DNA of 64,000 bases, taken from assembly GCA_017520825.1 (NCBI GenBank), contig JAFXEX010000005.1, forward strand, positions 26,696-90,695, given 5' to 3'. Below are positions 35,436 to 44,701 of this stretch, piece after piece. The stretch's first letter is position 1. Every line of letters begins with the position of its first letter. Both the position numbers and the translations under genes were made by a program. Below the pieces are notes generated by a model, which saw only the letters and a program-made list of their open reading frames with translations, searched no databases and was not told the origin of the DNA. Origin of the DNA: Clostridia bacterium (GTDB taxonomy: Bacteria > Bacillota > Clostridia > Oscillospirales > SIG627).

Positions 35436-36251
35436 ATGTCACGTAAACTGTTTTGTCAGATTTCTCCAACAACTTATAAAATATCGGTTTTAAAATGCAG
35501 AATTGTTCGGACTCTTCGCAATATATTTGGTGCGCAACGCTTTGCAAAAGCCAAACAACAAGAGCCTCTCCCCGTAGTAATATATAAACACAATTCTCTC
35601 ATAAGGCGAAAATTAGGAAATACAGATCTGGAATTGCAGGAAAATAAAGCCGTCAATCTTGCGTTAAGCACTCCAAAGGTAAACGGTATTATCATTCGTC
35701 CAGGCGAAGTTTTTTCCTTTTGGAAGCTGGTTGGAAATCCAACAACTAAAAAAGGGTATAAAGAGGGGGTGGTACTCGTCAACTCACACACCGAAAGAGG
35801 TATAGGTGGTGGGTTGTGTCAGTTTACCAACCTCATACACTGGATGATTTTACATACGCCTCTTAAAATCGTTGAGCATCATCACCACGATGGCTTTGAC
35901 CTTTTTCCCGACTTCAACCGTCAAGTGCCCTTTGGAACAGGCACGTCAATATTCTACAATTACTTGGATTATCGGTTTGAAAATGATTCGGACATAACCT
36001 ATCAGATAATTGTTTACGTTACCGATACTCACCTTTGTGGCGAGCTTAGAGCAGATAAAGCTCTGAGTGTAAAATATCACATAAGCGCAGAAAACGAGCA
36101 CTTTGTTCGCCGTGACGATTGTATTTATCGCAAAGGCTCTGTCTATCGAAGCTGTATTGACAAGCACAGTGGAAACCTACTCTTCCGTGAATTGCTTAAA
36201 GATAATGATGCCAAGGTTATGTATGATACCTCTAATCTAACCGTTGAATAA
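35436..36251 (+). CDS. VanW family protein
   Basis: 271 residues. The central part NGIIIRPGEVFSFWKLVGNP, then GIGGGLCQFTNLIHWMILH and IVEHHHHDGFD, is the hallmark of the VanW domain. It is named for an accessory gene of the vanB glycopeptide-resistance cluster, but its biochemical function is not established. No signal peptide or transmembrane helix is obvious. No other van genes are present, so it is not evidence of resistance. It follows the TlpA-like gene by 22 bp and is probably co-transcribed. Confidence 0.88.
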   Translation: MSRKLFCQISPTTYKISVLKCRIVRTLRNIFGAQRFAKAKQQEPLPVVIYKHNSLIRRKLGNTDLELQENKAVNLALSTPKVNGIIIRPGEVFSFWKLVGNPTTKKGYKEGVVLVNSHTERGIGGGLCQFTNLIHWMILHTPLKIVEHHHHDGFDLFPDFNRQVPFGTGTSIFYNYLDYRFENDSDITYQIIVYVTDTHLCGELRADKALSVKYHISAENEHFVRRDDCIYRKGSVYRSCIDKHSGNLLFRELLKDNDAKVMYDTSNLTVE

Positions 36252-36285
36252 AAGGTCACCCGAAATACTTTCAGGTGACCTTTTT
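36250..36285. terminator. Bidirectional terminator between vanW and rqcH
   Basis: AAAAGGTCACC and GGTGACCTTTTT pair, extended through the loop side with one mismatch. T-tracts lie on both sides, between convergent genes. Confidence 0.85.
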
Positions 36286-36286
36286 A

Positions 36287-38068
36287 TTACTTTATAATCG
36301 TCTTTTCAAGCTCTTGTCTGTCGGGGGTAACGTACGCCGTCCAATAGGTCGTATAGGTCACAAAGCCCGGCTTTGCAGAGGACGGCTTTTTTACATGCTT
36401 GATAAGTGTATAATCGACGGCAACGTTGTCGCCCTCAGCAGAAGAATACATTGCAGCAAGGCTTGCAGCAAAGGTGAAATCCTCGGCAGGTGGTTCTTCT
36501 CCGTTAGTCTTTAATATAACGTGGCTTCCTGCAAGATTTTTCACGTGGAACCACCAATCCGTTTTTTCGGCAAATTTTGTAGTGAGCCAATCGTTTTGCA
36601 GATTATTTTTACCTATATAAACTTCAAGTCCCGACGGTGATACGGCACGCAAAGGCTTGACCTTTTTCTTTTTATCTGCCGTTTTCAGCTTTTTACGGTC
36701 ACGCTTGGCGTAGCCCCACATTGAAAGCTCCTCACGAAGCTCGTCAAGGTCGGCTTCAGTTTCTGCACGGGACAGACTATCCAAAATTGCGTCGACGTAT
36801 TTCAGCTCTCCCTTTGCTTCCTCGATCTGCTTGGTAAGCTCTCCCCTTGCATTTTTCTTTCGGTTGTACTTTTTATAATAGCGCTGAGCGTTTTGCGAGG
36901 GTGATAAACGCTCGTCAAGCTCTACAGTAACCTCAGGATAGCCTTCCTCGGAATAATCTATGGCCTTTACCTGTCGGTCTCCCCTCTTTATCCGATACAT
37001 TTCCTGTGAAATAAGGTCACCACATTTACGGCAGTATTCCATTGTATCGGTATCCACGAGCTCAGCTTCCTGCGTTTCAATTTTTTTGAGCAATCTGTTC
37101 TGACTTTTAAGAAGCAAATGGAATATATCCTGTGAGCGTTGCTTCATTCGTTCTGCCTTATCCCTCTTGGTAAAGAATGCATCGATAAGGTCGGATACAC
37201 TGTCAACGGGCTTGACCACTGCTTTGTTTTCGTACTGTCTGATATCGATAAAGGAATACTCAAAGGGAACGTCTGGGGTCTCGGCACGGCAAATGAGACA
37301 AGGGTACACTTGGTTTGAGGTCAGGTCAGAATAGAAGGATGAGAAGTGATACCATAATTTGTCTGTATCCACCCTCTCCAGCAAAGCCGAAGAGTCTCCA
37401 CATGCACGGTAAACTGCCTCTCTTGAAACAAGGGGAGCAACTCCCAAAAAGCAAGAGGTTAAAGCACGCTCAGCAGACTGTGTTCCGTCAAGGCTTGAAA
37501 GCGCCTGAACAAACACTTCTTTCGTCAAGGTGGTAGGGTCTGTCTTATCCTGAGCAGGTGGAAGCTCGTACTTCATACCTGCAAGTATTGGTCTTTTAGT
37601 AGAATCGGACAGGTCTGAGGTACGGATAGCGCCCAAAATTTTTCTGTCTCCGTCACAAAAGATAATGTTACTGTGCTTACCCATTATCTCGGCTATGAGA
37701 TATTTCTTTGATATATAGCCCATTTCATCCTTAAAGTCAAACTCCAGCTCTGCCACTCTCTCGAAGTCAAGCTGTCTCACGTGGGCAAGGCGTGACGATG
37801 CCAGATGCTTTCTGAGAAGCATACAAAAGGACGGAGGAGTATTGGGGTTTTCCTTGGGGGTTGAGCTAAGGTGTAGTCTGGGAGTGCCTGCGCTTGCCGA
37901 TATAACAAGGCGCATATTCTCTCTGCCTACGTGAAGAAGCAGATGTATTTCATCACGCTCGGGCATAGTTATCTTATCTATTCTCGCACCACCCCAGCCG
38001 TTTTCTTCACCTAATTTTTCGTCAAGTTCGTGGGTAATGGCATAAACCATTCCTGCATCAAAAGCCAT
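36287..38068 (-). CDS. rqcH: NFACT protein RqcH (Rqc2 homologue)
   Basis: 593 residues. The NFACT-N domain begins MAFDAGMVYAITHELDEKLG and includes FCMLLRKHLASSRL. A long charged coiled coil follows (about 260-420). The NFACT-R domain has VYIGKNNLQNDWLTTKFA and DWWFHVKNLAGSHVIL. In Bacillus RqcH adds alanine tails to nascent chains on stalled 50S subunits. Older annotations call it fibronectin-binding protein FbpA/Fbp54. It is the last gene of the long minus-strand cluster, 12 bp after nif3. Confidence 0.92.
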   Translation of the reverse strand: MAFDAGMVYAITHELDEKLGEENGWGGARIDKITMPERDEIHLLLHVGRENMRLVISASAGTPRLHLSSTPKENPNTPPSFCMLLRKHLASSRLAHVRQLDFERVAELEFDFKDEMGYISKKYLIAEIMGKHSNIIFCDGDRKILGAIRTSDLSDSTKRPILAGMKYELPPAQDKTDPTTLTKEVFVQALSSLDGTQSAERALTSCFLGVAPLVSREAVYRACGDSSALLERVDTDKLWYHFSSFYSDLTSNQVYPCLICRAETPDVPFEYSFIDIRQYENKAVVKPVDSVSDLIDAFFTKRDKAERMKQRSQDIFHLLLKSQNRLLKKIETQEAELVDTDTMEYCRKCGDLISQEMYRIKRGDRQVKAIDYSEEGYPEVTVELDERLSPSQNAQRYYKKYNRKKNARGELTKQIEEAKGELKYVDAILDSLSRAETEADLDELREELSMWGYAKRDRKKLKTADKKKKVKPLRAVSPSGLEVYIGKNNLQNDWLTTKFAEKTDWWFHVKNLAGSHVILKTNGEEPPAEDFTFAASLAAMYSSAEGDNVAVDYTLIKHVKKPSSAKPGFVTYTTYWTAYVTPDRQELEKTIIK

Positions 38069-38080
38069 AATTTAATTCCT

Positions 38081-38851
38081 TTATATAAGAGGTACTATTT
38101 TTCCGGGATTTTCTCCGTAAAAGCGATGTGTCTTAATGCCGAAGCTTTCTTCTATAAGATTTGCAAAGGCATCAACGGCTATAACCTCGGTTGCGTAATG
38201 ACCTGCATCCACCATCGTTATTCCGTAGGGGATTTCGTCGTTGGCAACGCTATAAGAGATATCCCCTGTAACCATTGCGTCAGCACCAAGAGTGTGGGCA
38301 AGGTGTATAAAGTCCTTCCCTCCACCACCAAGCACTGCAACCTTTTTTATTGCTCTGTTACCCTCGAATAAGGTAACGGGCGTATTAAGCATCACGGAAA
38401 TCTGAGAAGCAAATTCTGCAGGGGAGCATTCCTGCCAATCACCTATTCTTCCCATAGGAATTTCTCCTTCAAAGCCGAATGCTCTGAAGTTTTCAATGCC
38501 AAGCTTTTCGGCAAGCAGGTCGTTCATTCCACCCTGGGCACTATCAAAACGGGTATGGTACGAAAGCACGGATATATCGGCTTTTATAAGTCTTTCAAGT
38601 CTTTTTGAAAGCGCTGAGCCGTCAAGTCTTTTCAGTGGCTTGAATATCAAAGGATGATGACTGACAATAAGGTTTGCGCCAACCTTAATAGCCTCATCTA
38701 CCGACTTGTCGGTAACGTCAAGAGTAGCAAGAATTGAAGTCACCTCTCTTGACGGATCAAGGCAAAGCATCTCTCCGTCGTTGTCCCATTCCTCACTGAG
38801 TGAGGAGGGGAAGCGAGAGTTAAGTAAATCCCTTATTTCATATATTTTCAT
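38081..38851 (-). CDS. Nif3-like dinuclear metal centre protein
   Basis: 256 residues of the NIF3/YqfO family (formerly GTP cyclohydrolase 1 type 2). EEWDNDGEMLC, IVSHHPLIFKPLKRL and YHTRFDSAQGGMNDLLAEKL contain the histidine/aspartate metal ligands. DAGHYATEVIAVDAFANLIE near the C-terminus supplies the HxxxE pair. It lacks the PII-like insert of the 370-residue Bacillus YqfO. The function is uncertain. It overlaps trmK by 14 bases, a nif3-trmK pairing that is common in Firmicutes. Confidence 0.9.
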   Translation of the reverse strand: MKIYEIRDLLNSRFPSSLSEEWDNDGEMLCLDPSREVTSILATLDVTDKSVDEAIKVGANLIVSHHPLIFKPLKRLDGSALSKRLERLIKADISVLSYHTRFDSAQGGMNDLLAEKLGIENFRAFGFEGEIPMGRIGDWQECSPAEFASQISVMLNTPVTLFEGNRAIKKVAVLGGGGKDFIHLAHTLGADAMVTGDISYSVANDEIPYGITMVDAGHYATEVIAVDAFANLIEESFGIKTHRFYGENPGKIVPLI

Positions 38852-39542
38852 TGAGTTTTCTCCTTAATTCCTGTAATTGACGGCGTAGATTGCTCTCCTC
38901 ACCCGTATCCTCCCCTGCCTCACGCTTTCCGTATATACGGTTGTCAAGGTCGTGGATTATCAAGGATAAAAGGTCGCAGAAAAGTCGGACGTTTCCGTCT
39001 GCCACTGCGTCCTCTACCCTTCCTGTCAGGGCTTCAATCGGAGACAGCTCTCTTTTTTTACCGTCCCAATAAACCGACATTACAGTATATATTTTCCCGT
39101 CCTCTTTTACAAGGCTTTCCTTGTGGATATAAAAGCCGTCGTTGAGCAGTGCCGTTCTGACGTATGGCACCTTGGTCATAGGCTGAAGCACCATATGTAT
39201 GCTTTCATTTTTCAAAAAGGGAGCTTGGGAAATAATTCTGTAAATAAGCTCTCCACCCATACCTGCTATAATAAACTCGTCGGCAAGTGAATCAAAATAT
39301 GCCGCTCCGTCTGTGAGAACGGTTTCTATTTTATCCTCAAGTCCTGCTTCTGAAATATTTTCCTTTGCTCTTTCAAGAGGTCCTTTGCCTACGTCGGATG
39401 CATAGGCATGGTCACATTTGCCCTCTTTTACAAGGGCAATGGGAAGATAGGCGTGGTCCGTACCTATATCTGCTACGGTTCTGCCTTCTCTTACAAGCGC
39501 AAAGGCGGCAGTAAGCCGCCTTGTGAGTTTTGTTTTTTTCAT
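38838..39542 (-). CDS. trmK: tRNA (adenine-22-N1)-methyltransferase TrmK
   Basis: 234 residues. VADIGTDHAYLPIALVKEGK is the SAM-binding motif I of the TrmK family and FIIAGMGGELIYRII the catalytic-site block. It methylates A22 in the D-loop of bacterial tRNAs, including tRNA-Ser and tRNA-Tyr. Both GTG (39545) and ATG (39542) could start it, and I use the ATG, which overlaps the preceding stop by one base. The C-terminal coiled-coil tail is shorter than in some family members. Confidence 0.92.
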   Translation of the reverse strand: MKKTKLTRRLTAAFALVREGRTVADIGTDHAYLPIALVKEGKCDHAYASDVGKGPLERAKENISEAGLEDKIETVLTDGAAYFDSLADEFIIAGMGGELIYRIISQAPFLKNESIHMVLQPMTKVPYVRTALLNDGFYIHKESLVKEDGKIYTVMSVYWDGKKRELSPIEALTGRVEDAVADGNVRLFCDLLSLIIHDLDNRIYGKREAGEDTGEESNLRRQLQELRRKLNENI

Positions 39543-39745
39543 CACTTGGACGCAAGGAATTCGTTGATCTTATCAACGAGCTCATCTGCATCTGTGCCGT
39601 GAACCTCACACGCTTCCTCGATTGACTCGCCTCTTGCTGAGGGACAGCCAAGGCAATGCATTCCTATTTCAAGGAAGAATTTTCCTGTCTCTCTGTCATA
39701 ATCAAGAATGTCTCCGATTATTGTTTTTCTTGTTACACTTTCCAT
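39542..39745 (-). CDS. DUF1858 small redox-disulfide protein
   Basis: 67 residues. TIIGDILDYDRETGKFFLEI followed by MHCLGCPSARGESIEEACEV is the complete DUF1858 domain, with the CxxC in HCLGC and a third cysteine in EEACEVHG. These proteins are common in anaerobes, sometimes fused to hybrid-cluster proteins, and are thought to be redox-active; no function is proven. AGGAG before the ATG and a 13-bp gap to the ATPase-like gene place it inside the long operon. Confidence 0.9.
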   Translation of the reverse strand: MESVTRKTIIGDILDYDRETGKFFLEIGMHCLGCPSARGESIEEACEVHGTDADELVDKINEFLASK

Positions 39746-39758
39746 GTTTTTTCTCCTT

Positions 39759-42371
39759 TTATGCTTTTATTTTTTCATTATTATTGAAAACGTATTTTTT
39801 GATTATTCTTATACCGATGCATATAAGCGACGGAACAAGACCTATCAAAATTGAAAGCGCAAAGCTTTCGGGGGTTGGGGTATTTATGCCGATAAGTGAA
39901 GCTAATGGCTTTACAAAAGTAAAGAGCGCCATTATTCCAAATGAGAAAAGAGATGCTAAATGAAGATGTCGGTTTTTGAAAACGCCTGCGTCAAAGCTAT
40001 CGTCGGACGAAAGGGCGTATGCCATAAAGACAGCGCTTGACACCAGGGTTACGAAAGCCGAGCCGTTTATAAGTGATGACGAAATAAGATACGATACTTT
40101 TACCGAGAGTGTAATTACCACACCTGACACGAATCCACAAATTGCAGGAATAAGAATTAAATTCTGTGCGTTTATTTCCAGGTTTTGCGATCCAAAGGTG
40201 TCTCTCAGCTCGTTTCCACGCAATCCCTCTACGGCAAGAGCCAGGGAAAGAGGTATGGAAATCAAAATTGAATAGGTCATAATGATTCCCGAGGAAAACA
40301 CGGGCTTCCCGAGAAACATCATTGAAATAACAAAGGAAAAGAAAAGCACAAACTGATAATTCAAAAGATATTGAAGGGTATGTCTGACGTTACGGTAAAT
40401 AGAGCGTGCGTGCTTTATACATTCGGGTATAAGCTCAAAGCTACCGTCAACAAGCACGTCGGAATTCTGCCGTGTTGCCTCATCGTCGGAATCTGCCGAG
40501 CAGAAGGAAACGTCACCTTCAAGAAGCAAGGCAAGGTCCTCAATGCTTGTGGCAGTAACGGCTATTATATCTCCGTCTGATTTTCGCCAAGATGCTATCT
40601 CGGACATCTGACTTGGTGTGAGAGAAACGTAAACCTTGTAGTTTTTAATATCTGCACGGAAAACTCCCATATCAAGCTGAACAAGCTCCTTAGCTTCAAT
40701 GACCTTATCGTCATCACGCAGAATGGACAGGCTTTTTGCAAAGCCCGTTGAGGTGGAAAGCCCTTCGGAGCTCATAAGAACCACGTCTATACCCGACTTC
40801 TGACAGACGCTTACTGCACGGGCAGAGTCTGCTTTAATCGAGGTATGAAGCCCTATGTAGCCCTTAAAGGAATATCCTCGGTTGTTGTCTATCTGATTGG
40901 TTCCCTCACGGTATTCTATTTTTTTAACGGCTATGGCAACAACGCCCTCGTTATCTCTGGCAATGGTGCGAGAAAGCTCGCGTACAGTTCTTCGCTGACG
41001 CTCGTCAAGAAGCTGGGTTTCGCCCTTATTCTCGATATAAGAGCAGGTTTTCAAAACTATTGACGGACTGCCTATAGAAATTATAAAGAATTCTCCGTTT
41101 TTGAAAACTATTACACGGCTCATTCCATTTTCTTCGGTAAACGGTCTTTTTTCAAGAAGCAAATATTTGTCGTAGAGCTTTTGTCTGCTGATACCGATTT
41201 CCTCGGCACAGCTTACCAACGACCTTTCTACGCTGACACCGTTGTAAATCATTCCACCGTCATCACTGACCGATGCAACGACGGCAAGTTCAAAAAGCTC
41301 TCGCACGTCCTCGTCCCCTGCTCCTCTGAACTTTTTGCGTTCATCGTTAACGTAGATTGTATTGGGCTTTGGTGACGATGCTCTGAAATAACGGCTGTTA
41401 TCAACCATTATACAGCTTATGTCGCACATTCTGTCAAGAGAGGACATATCACGAATGGTACATCCCTTTTTATACAGTCTATTAGAGCCGACCGAAAGGG
41501 TAAGGTCAAAGAGGGTCAGCACTAAATCGGGAAGAGATGCCACTGCAAGAGTAGTAGAAAGGTAAAGTATACTGAAGGCGCTCTGTCCCTTCATTATTCC
41601 CAGTATAAACACAAAGAAGCACAACAGTATCCAGACAAGTGATATTTGCTGTGATACAAAAGAGGATAACTCAAAAATTCTGGTTCGTCTGGCGTGCTTT
41701 GAGCGTGAAGTGAGCTTGTTCTTCTTATCGAATACGTCCTTACCCGTGTTACACACAAGCACCTTTGCCCTTCCCGAAAGCACCACGCTTCCGGCAAAAA
41801 GGATACACTCGTAATAAGGTACTCCCTTCCCTCTCAAAACGTCGTCCTGAGTAAGCTTTAAGACGGGAGATGAATTACCCGTGAGCTGAATCTCTGATAC
41901 TCTCAAGGTGCTTTGCCATATTACAAGAGCGTCACAGGGTACAACGTCGCCCCTTTCAACCAGCATTACGTCACCGGGCACCAGCTCGGAATAATCTACT
42001 TCAAGCTCCTCGCCGTCTCTTATAACGGTTACTCTGGTAGACGAAACGTTAAGCTGCTTTGAAACCTTTGCAGAATATCTGATAGAAAAGAATTTAAACA
42101 GGACGTAAATCACGGCAAAAAGAAGAAGCGAAAACCACGCCCTTCCACCACCCTCAAATCTTAGTGAAACAAGGGACAGAAAGACGAAAATCAATGGCAT
42201 AACGTCCTTGAAAACACTTTTCATAACTGCTGAAAGGGACTTTGAGGAAGATACAGACGAGGGGGCAAACTCCTGCCTGTTCTTTTCCACGTCCTCGCTT
42301 TTCAGTCCTGCATCGGCATCAGTGCGCAACAGCTCATAGAGTTTAGATGCATTTATTTCAAGCAAATTCAT
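39759..42371 (-). CDS. P-type ATPase homologue with lost catalytic motifs (probable pseudoenzyme)
   Basis: 870 residues and a fully open frame. The N-terminus (LKSEDVEKNRQEFAPSSV), ELVPGDVMLVERGDVVPCDA (actuator) and the helix layout are those of P2-type cation ATPases. The catalytic signatures are replaced. TGES reads TGNS (Asn166). The DKTGTLT phosphorylation loop reads DNSRYFR (Asp324 kept, Lys-Thr-Gly-Thr lost). The KGA nucleotide site reads IGSP. The TGDGxNDxPAL hinge reads TATSIEDLALL (about 606-614). PEGL in helix 4 reads PDLV, and the helix 6 NLxxD ion site is absent. It cannot be expected to pump ions by the usual cycle. It may be a regulatory or structural relative. It lies 2 bp from the Clp ATPase gene. 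Confidence 0.85.
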   Translation of the reverse strand: MNLLEINASKLYELLRTDADAGLKSEDVEKNRQEFAPSSVSSSKSLSAVMKSVFKDVMPLIFVFLSLVSLRFEGGGRAWFSLLLFAVIYVLFKFFSIRYSAKVSKQLNVSSTRVTVIRDGEELEVDYSELVPGDVMLVERGDVVPCDALVIWQSTLRVSEIQLTGNSSPVLKLTQDDVLRGKGVPYYECILFAGSVVLSGRAKVLVCNTGKDVFDKKNKLTSRSKHARRTRIFELSSFVSQQISLVWILLCFFVFILGIMKGQSAFSILYLSTTLAVASLPDLVLTLFDLTLSVGSNRLYKKGCTIRDMSSLDRMCDISCIMVDNSRYFRASSPKPNTIYVNDERKKFRGAGDEDVRELFELAVVASVSDDGGMIYNGVSVERSLVSCAEEIGISRQKLYDKYLLLEKRPFTEENGMSRVIVFKNGEFFIISIGSPSIVLKTCSYIENKGETQLLDERQRRTVRELSRTIARDNEGVVAIAVKKIEYREGTNQIDNNRGYSFKGYIGLHTSIKADSARAVSVCQKSGIDVVLMSSEGLSTSTGFAKSLSILRDDDKVIEAKELVQLDMGVFRADIKNYKVYVSLTPSQMSEIASWRKSDGDIIAVTATSIEDLALLLEGDVSFCSADSDDEATRQNSDVLVDGSFELIPECIKHARSIYRNVRHTLQYLLNYQFVLFFSFVISMMFLGKPVFSSGIIMTYSILISIPLSLALAVEGLRGNELRDTFGSQNLEINAQNLILIPAICGFVSGVVITLSVKVSYLISSSLINGSAFVTLVSSAVFMAYALSSDDSFDAGVFKNRHLHLASLFSFGIMALFTFVKPLASLIGINTPTPESFALSILIGLVPSLICIGIRIIKKYVFNNNEKIKA

Positions 42372-42373
42372 TT

Positions 42374-44680
42374 TTATTTACACACTACCTCAATATCGCC
42401 GTCTTTGACGCCGATGGTTACAGAGGAAATTCCTTCTTCGTATGATACTATCATTTTTTCTGCTATAGCGTCCTCAATGTGAGTCTGTATATAACGGCGC
42501 ACGTTTCTGGCTCCGTATTTGTCGCTATAGGCTTCCTTGGCAATAAGCTTGGCAGATTCCTCAGACCATTCAAACGCTATCGCTTTGCGATCAAGAACGC
42601 TCTTGAGGTCTTTAAGCTGAATATCCACTATTCTCTCAATCTGCTCAATACCAAGTCGGTTAAAGGTGATTATTTCATCAACACGGTTCAGGAACTCGGG
42701 CCTTAAAAACTCGGTAAGAGCCTTTTCGGTTTTCTCCTCGTCTCTCATTGCCGTTGAGCCCGAAAAGCCCGAAACGTTGCTGACAGAGGAGGAGCCTGCG
42801 TTGGTAGTCATTATGAGAATCGTATTTTCAAAGTTCACCTGTTTTCCGTGAGCGTCGCTGATTACTCCGTCGTCAAGAATCTGAAGAAGAATGTTCATTA
42901 CGTCGGGGTGCGCCTTTTCAATCTCGTCAAACAGAATAACTGAATATGGCTTACGTCTTATCTTTTCGGTAAGCTGTCCGGCTTCATCATATCCAACGTA
43001 TCCGGGAGGCGCTCCGATAATTCTGGCTACAGAATGCTTTTCCATAAACTCTGACATATCAAGTCTGATAAGAGCCTCGGGTGAATCAAAGAGTTGTCTT
43101 GCAAGTATCTTTACAAGCTCGGTTTTTCCAACTCCCGTAGGTCCTGCAAAAATAAAGGATACGGGACGGCGTTTGTATGCAATTCCCACTCTTGAACGCT
43201 TGATGGCACGGCAAACTGCCTCTATTGCCTTATTCTGACCGATAATTCTCGATGAAAGATTTGCTTCAAGACCTTCAAGCTTTTTATAGTCGTTTTCGGC
43301 TATATCACTTGCAGGGACACCTGTCCACACCTCTATAACCTTTGCCAAATCTTGCTCACGAAGCTTTATATCTGCGCATTTTAAGGTAAGCTCGTCAAGC
43401 TCGTTCTGTGCCTTTATTTCGGACACCTTAACGTCGGCAATGCGTGAATAAATATCGTCGGTGGGCTCGGTGAGGGCTTCAAGAGCCTCACGCTGATCCT
43501 TAAGCGACTTCATTTCGTTTTTAAGCTCTGCCATTCTGTTTATAATCGGGCTTTCAAGTGCCACACGGGCACACGCCTCGTCAAGCAGGTCTATTGCCTT
43601 GTCGGGCAAAAATCTGTCGGTAATATACCGTTCAGAAAGAACTACCGTTTTTTCCACAATATCTTCGGGAACTACTATTCCGTGGAAGCTTTCGTAATAC
43701 TTTTTGATGCCCATTATAACGTCAACGGTATCCTTGATAGACGGCTCGTTTACCATTACGGGCTGAAAGCGTCTTTCAAGAGCTGAGTCCTTTTCGATAT
43801 ACTTTCTGTACTCCGAAAGGGTTGTTGCACCGATAAGCTGTATTTCGCCTCTTGACAGTGCAGGCTTGAGAATGTTTGCGGCGTTCATACCACCCTCGGT
43901 GTCACCGGTACCCACAATTGTGTGCACCTCGTCAATAACGAGAATAATATTTCCAAGAGCCTTAACCTCTTCTATAAGTCCTCGGATACGGTTTTCAAAC
44001 TGTCCTCTGAACTGTGTGCCTGCTACGAGGCAGGTCATATCCACGATGAAAACCTCTTTATCGCGAAGCTTATACGGCACCTTACCTGCTACTATACGCT
44101 GTGCGAGAGCCTCTGCCAGCGCCGTTTTACCCACACCGGGCTCACCGATAAGGCAGGGGTTATTCTTCTGTCTTCGACAGAGAATCTGTATCATTCTTTC
44201 AAGCTCTTTATCTCTGCCTATGATATTGTCCAGCTTGCCGTCCCTTGCTCTTGCAGTAAGGTCGATACAGAACTGTCCTAAAAACTTTCTTTCTTTTTCA
44301 GCCTTTTTGTTTTTTCTGCCCTGTGCCTTTTCGCCGTTTGGGTTTTCCTTAGCTCTTTCGGGAAATCCCGAATTACCCATAAACAGACGTCTGAGGTCGA
44401 AGGCAGGAGCGCCCGTATTGTCAGCCCCATCGTCGCTTTGTATTAGTCCCGTGGGGTCGGAAATATCCATTCCCTCCATAATATCAGCCATTTCACCCGA
44501 AATGGATTCTATTTCGTCGTCACCTATACCCATTTTTTCAAAAACGTCGGTGACGGGCTTTATATTAAGCTCCTTTGCACATTTGAGACAAAGTCCCTCC
44601 TGCTTTTGCTCGTTACCTTCAATTTTTGTAATAAACACAACTGCAGGACGCACCTTGCACCTTGAACACATTTGCCACAT
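42374..44680 (-). CDS. clpE: Clp ATPase with ClpE-type N-terminal zinc finger
   Basis: 768 residues. The N-terminus MCSRCKVRPAVVF and GLCLKCAKEL forms a CxxC...CxxC zinc ribbon as in ClpE, instead of the double Clp_N domain. Two AAA+ modules follow, with Walker A GEPGVGKTALAEALA and GPTGVGKTELVKIL. Between them is a UVR-like coiled-coil segment (MAELKNEMKSLKDQREALEA). It should unfold substrates for ClpP or act as a chaperone; a ClpP-docking loop was not traced. AAAGG before the ATG. No CtsR box was found, and it is embedded in a long operon rather than in a ctsR-mcsAB cluster. Confidence 0.88.
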   Translation of the reverse strand: MWQMCSRCKVRPAVVFITKIEGNEQKQEGLCLKCAKELNIKPVTDVFEKMGIGDDEIESISGEMADIMEGMDISDPTGLIQSDDGADNTGAPAFDLRRLFMGNSGFPERAKENPNGEKAQGRKNKKAEKERKFLGQFCIDLTARARDGKLDNIIGRDKELERMIQILCRRQKNNPCLIGEPGVGKTALAEALAQRIVAGKVPYKLRDKEVFIVDMTCLVAGTQFRGQFENRIRGLIEEVKALGNIILVIDEVHTIVGTGDTEGGMNAANILKPALSRGEIQLIGATTLSEYRKYIEKDSALERRFQPVMVNEPSIKDTVDVIMGIKKYYESFHGIVVPEDIVEKTVVLSERYITDRFLPDKAIDLLDEACARVALESPIINRMAELKNEMKSLKDQREALEALTEPTDDIYSRIADVKVSEIKAQNELDELTLKCADIKLREQDLAKVIEVWTGVPASDIAENDYKKLEGLEANLSSRIIGQNKAIEAVCRAIKRSRVGIAYKRRPVSFIFAGPTGVGKTELVKILARQLFDSPEALIRLDMSEFMEKHSVARIIGAPPGYVGYDEAGQLTEKIRRKPYSVILFDEIEKAHPDVMNILLQILDDGVISDAHGKQVNFENTILIMTTNAGSSSVSNVSGFSGSTAMRDEEKTEKALTEFLRPEFLNRVDEIITFNRLGIEQIERIVDIQLKDLKSVLDRKAIAFEWSEESAKLIAKEAYSDKYGARNVRRYIQTHIEDAIAEKMIVSYEEGISSVTIGVKDGDIEVVCK

Positions 44681-44701
44681 ATATATAAACCTTTCTGAAA
44701 A

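Noticed and set aside
35436..36251. VanW gene as evidence of glycopeptide resistance
   Set aside because: VanW-domain proteins are common in Clostridia without van clusters. No vanHAX/B, vanR/S or D-Ala-D-Lac ligase is in the window.
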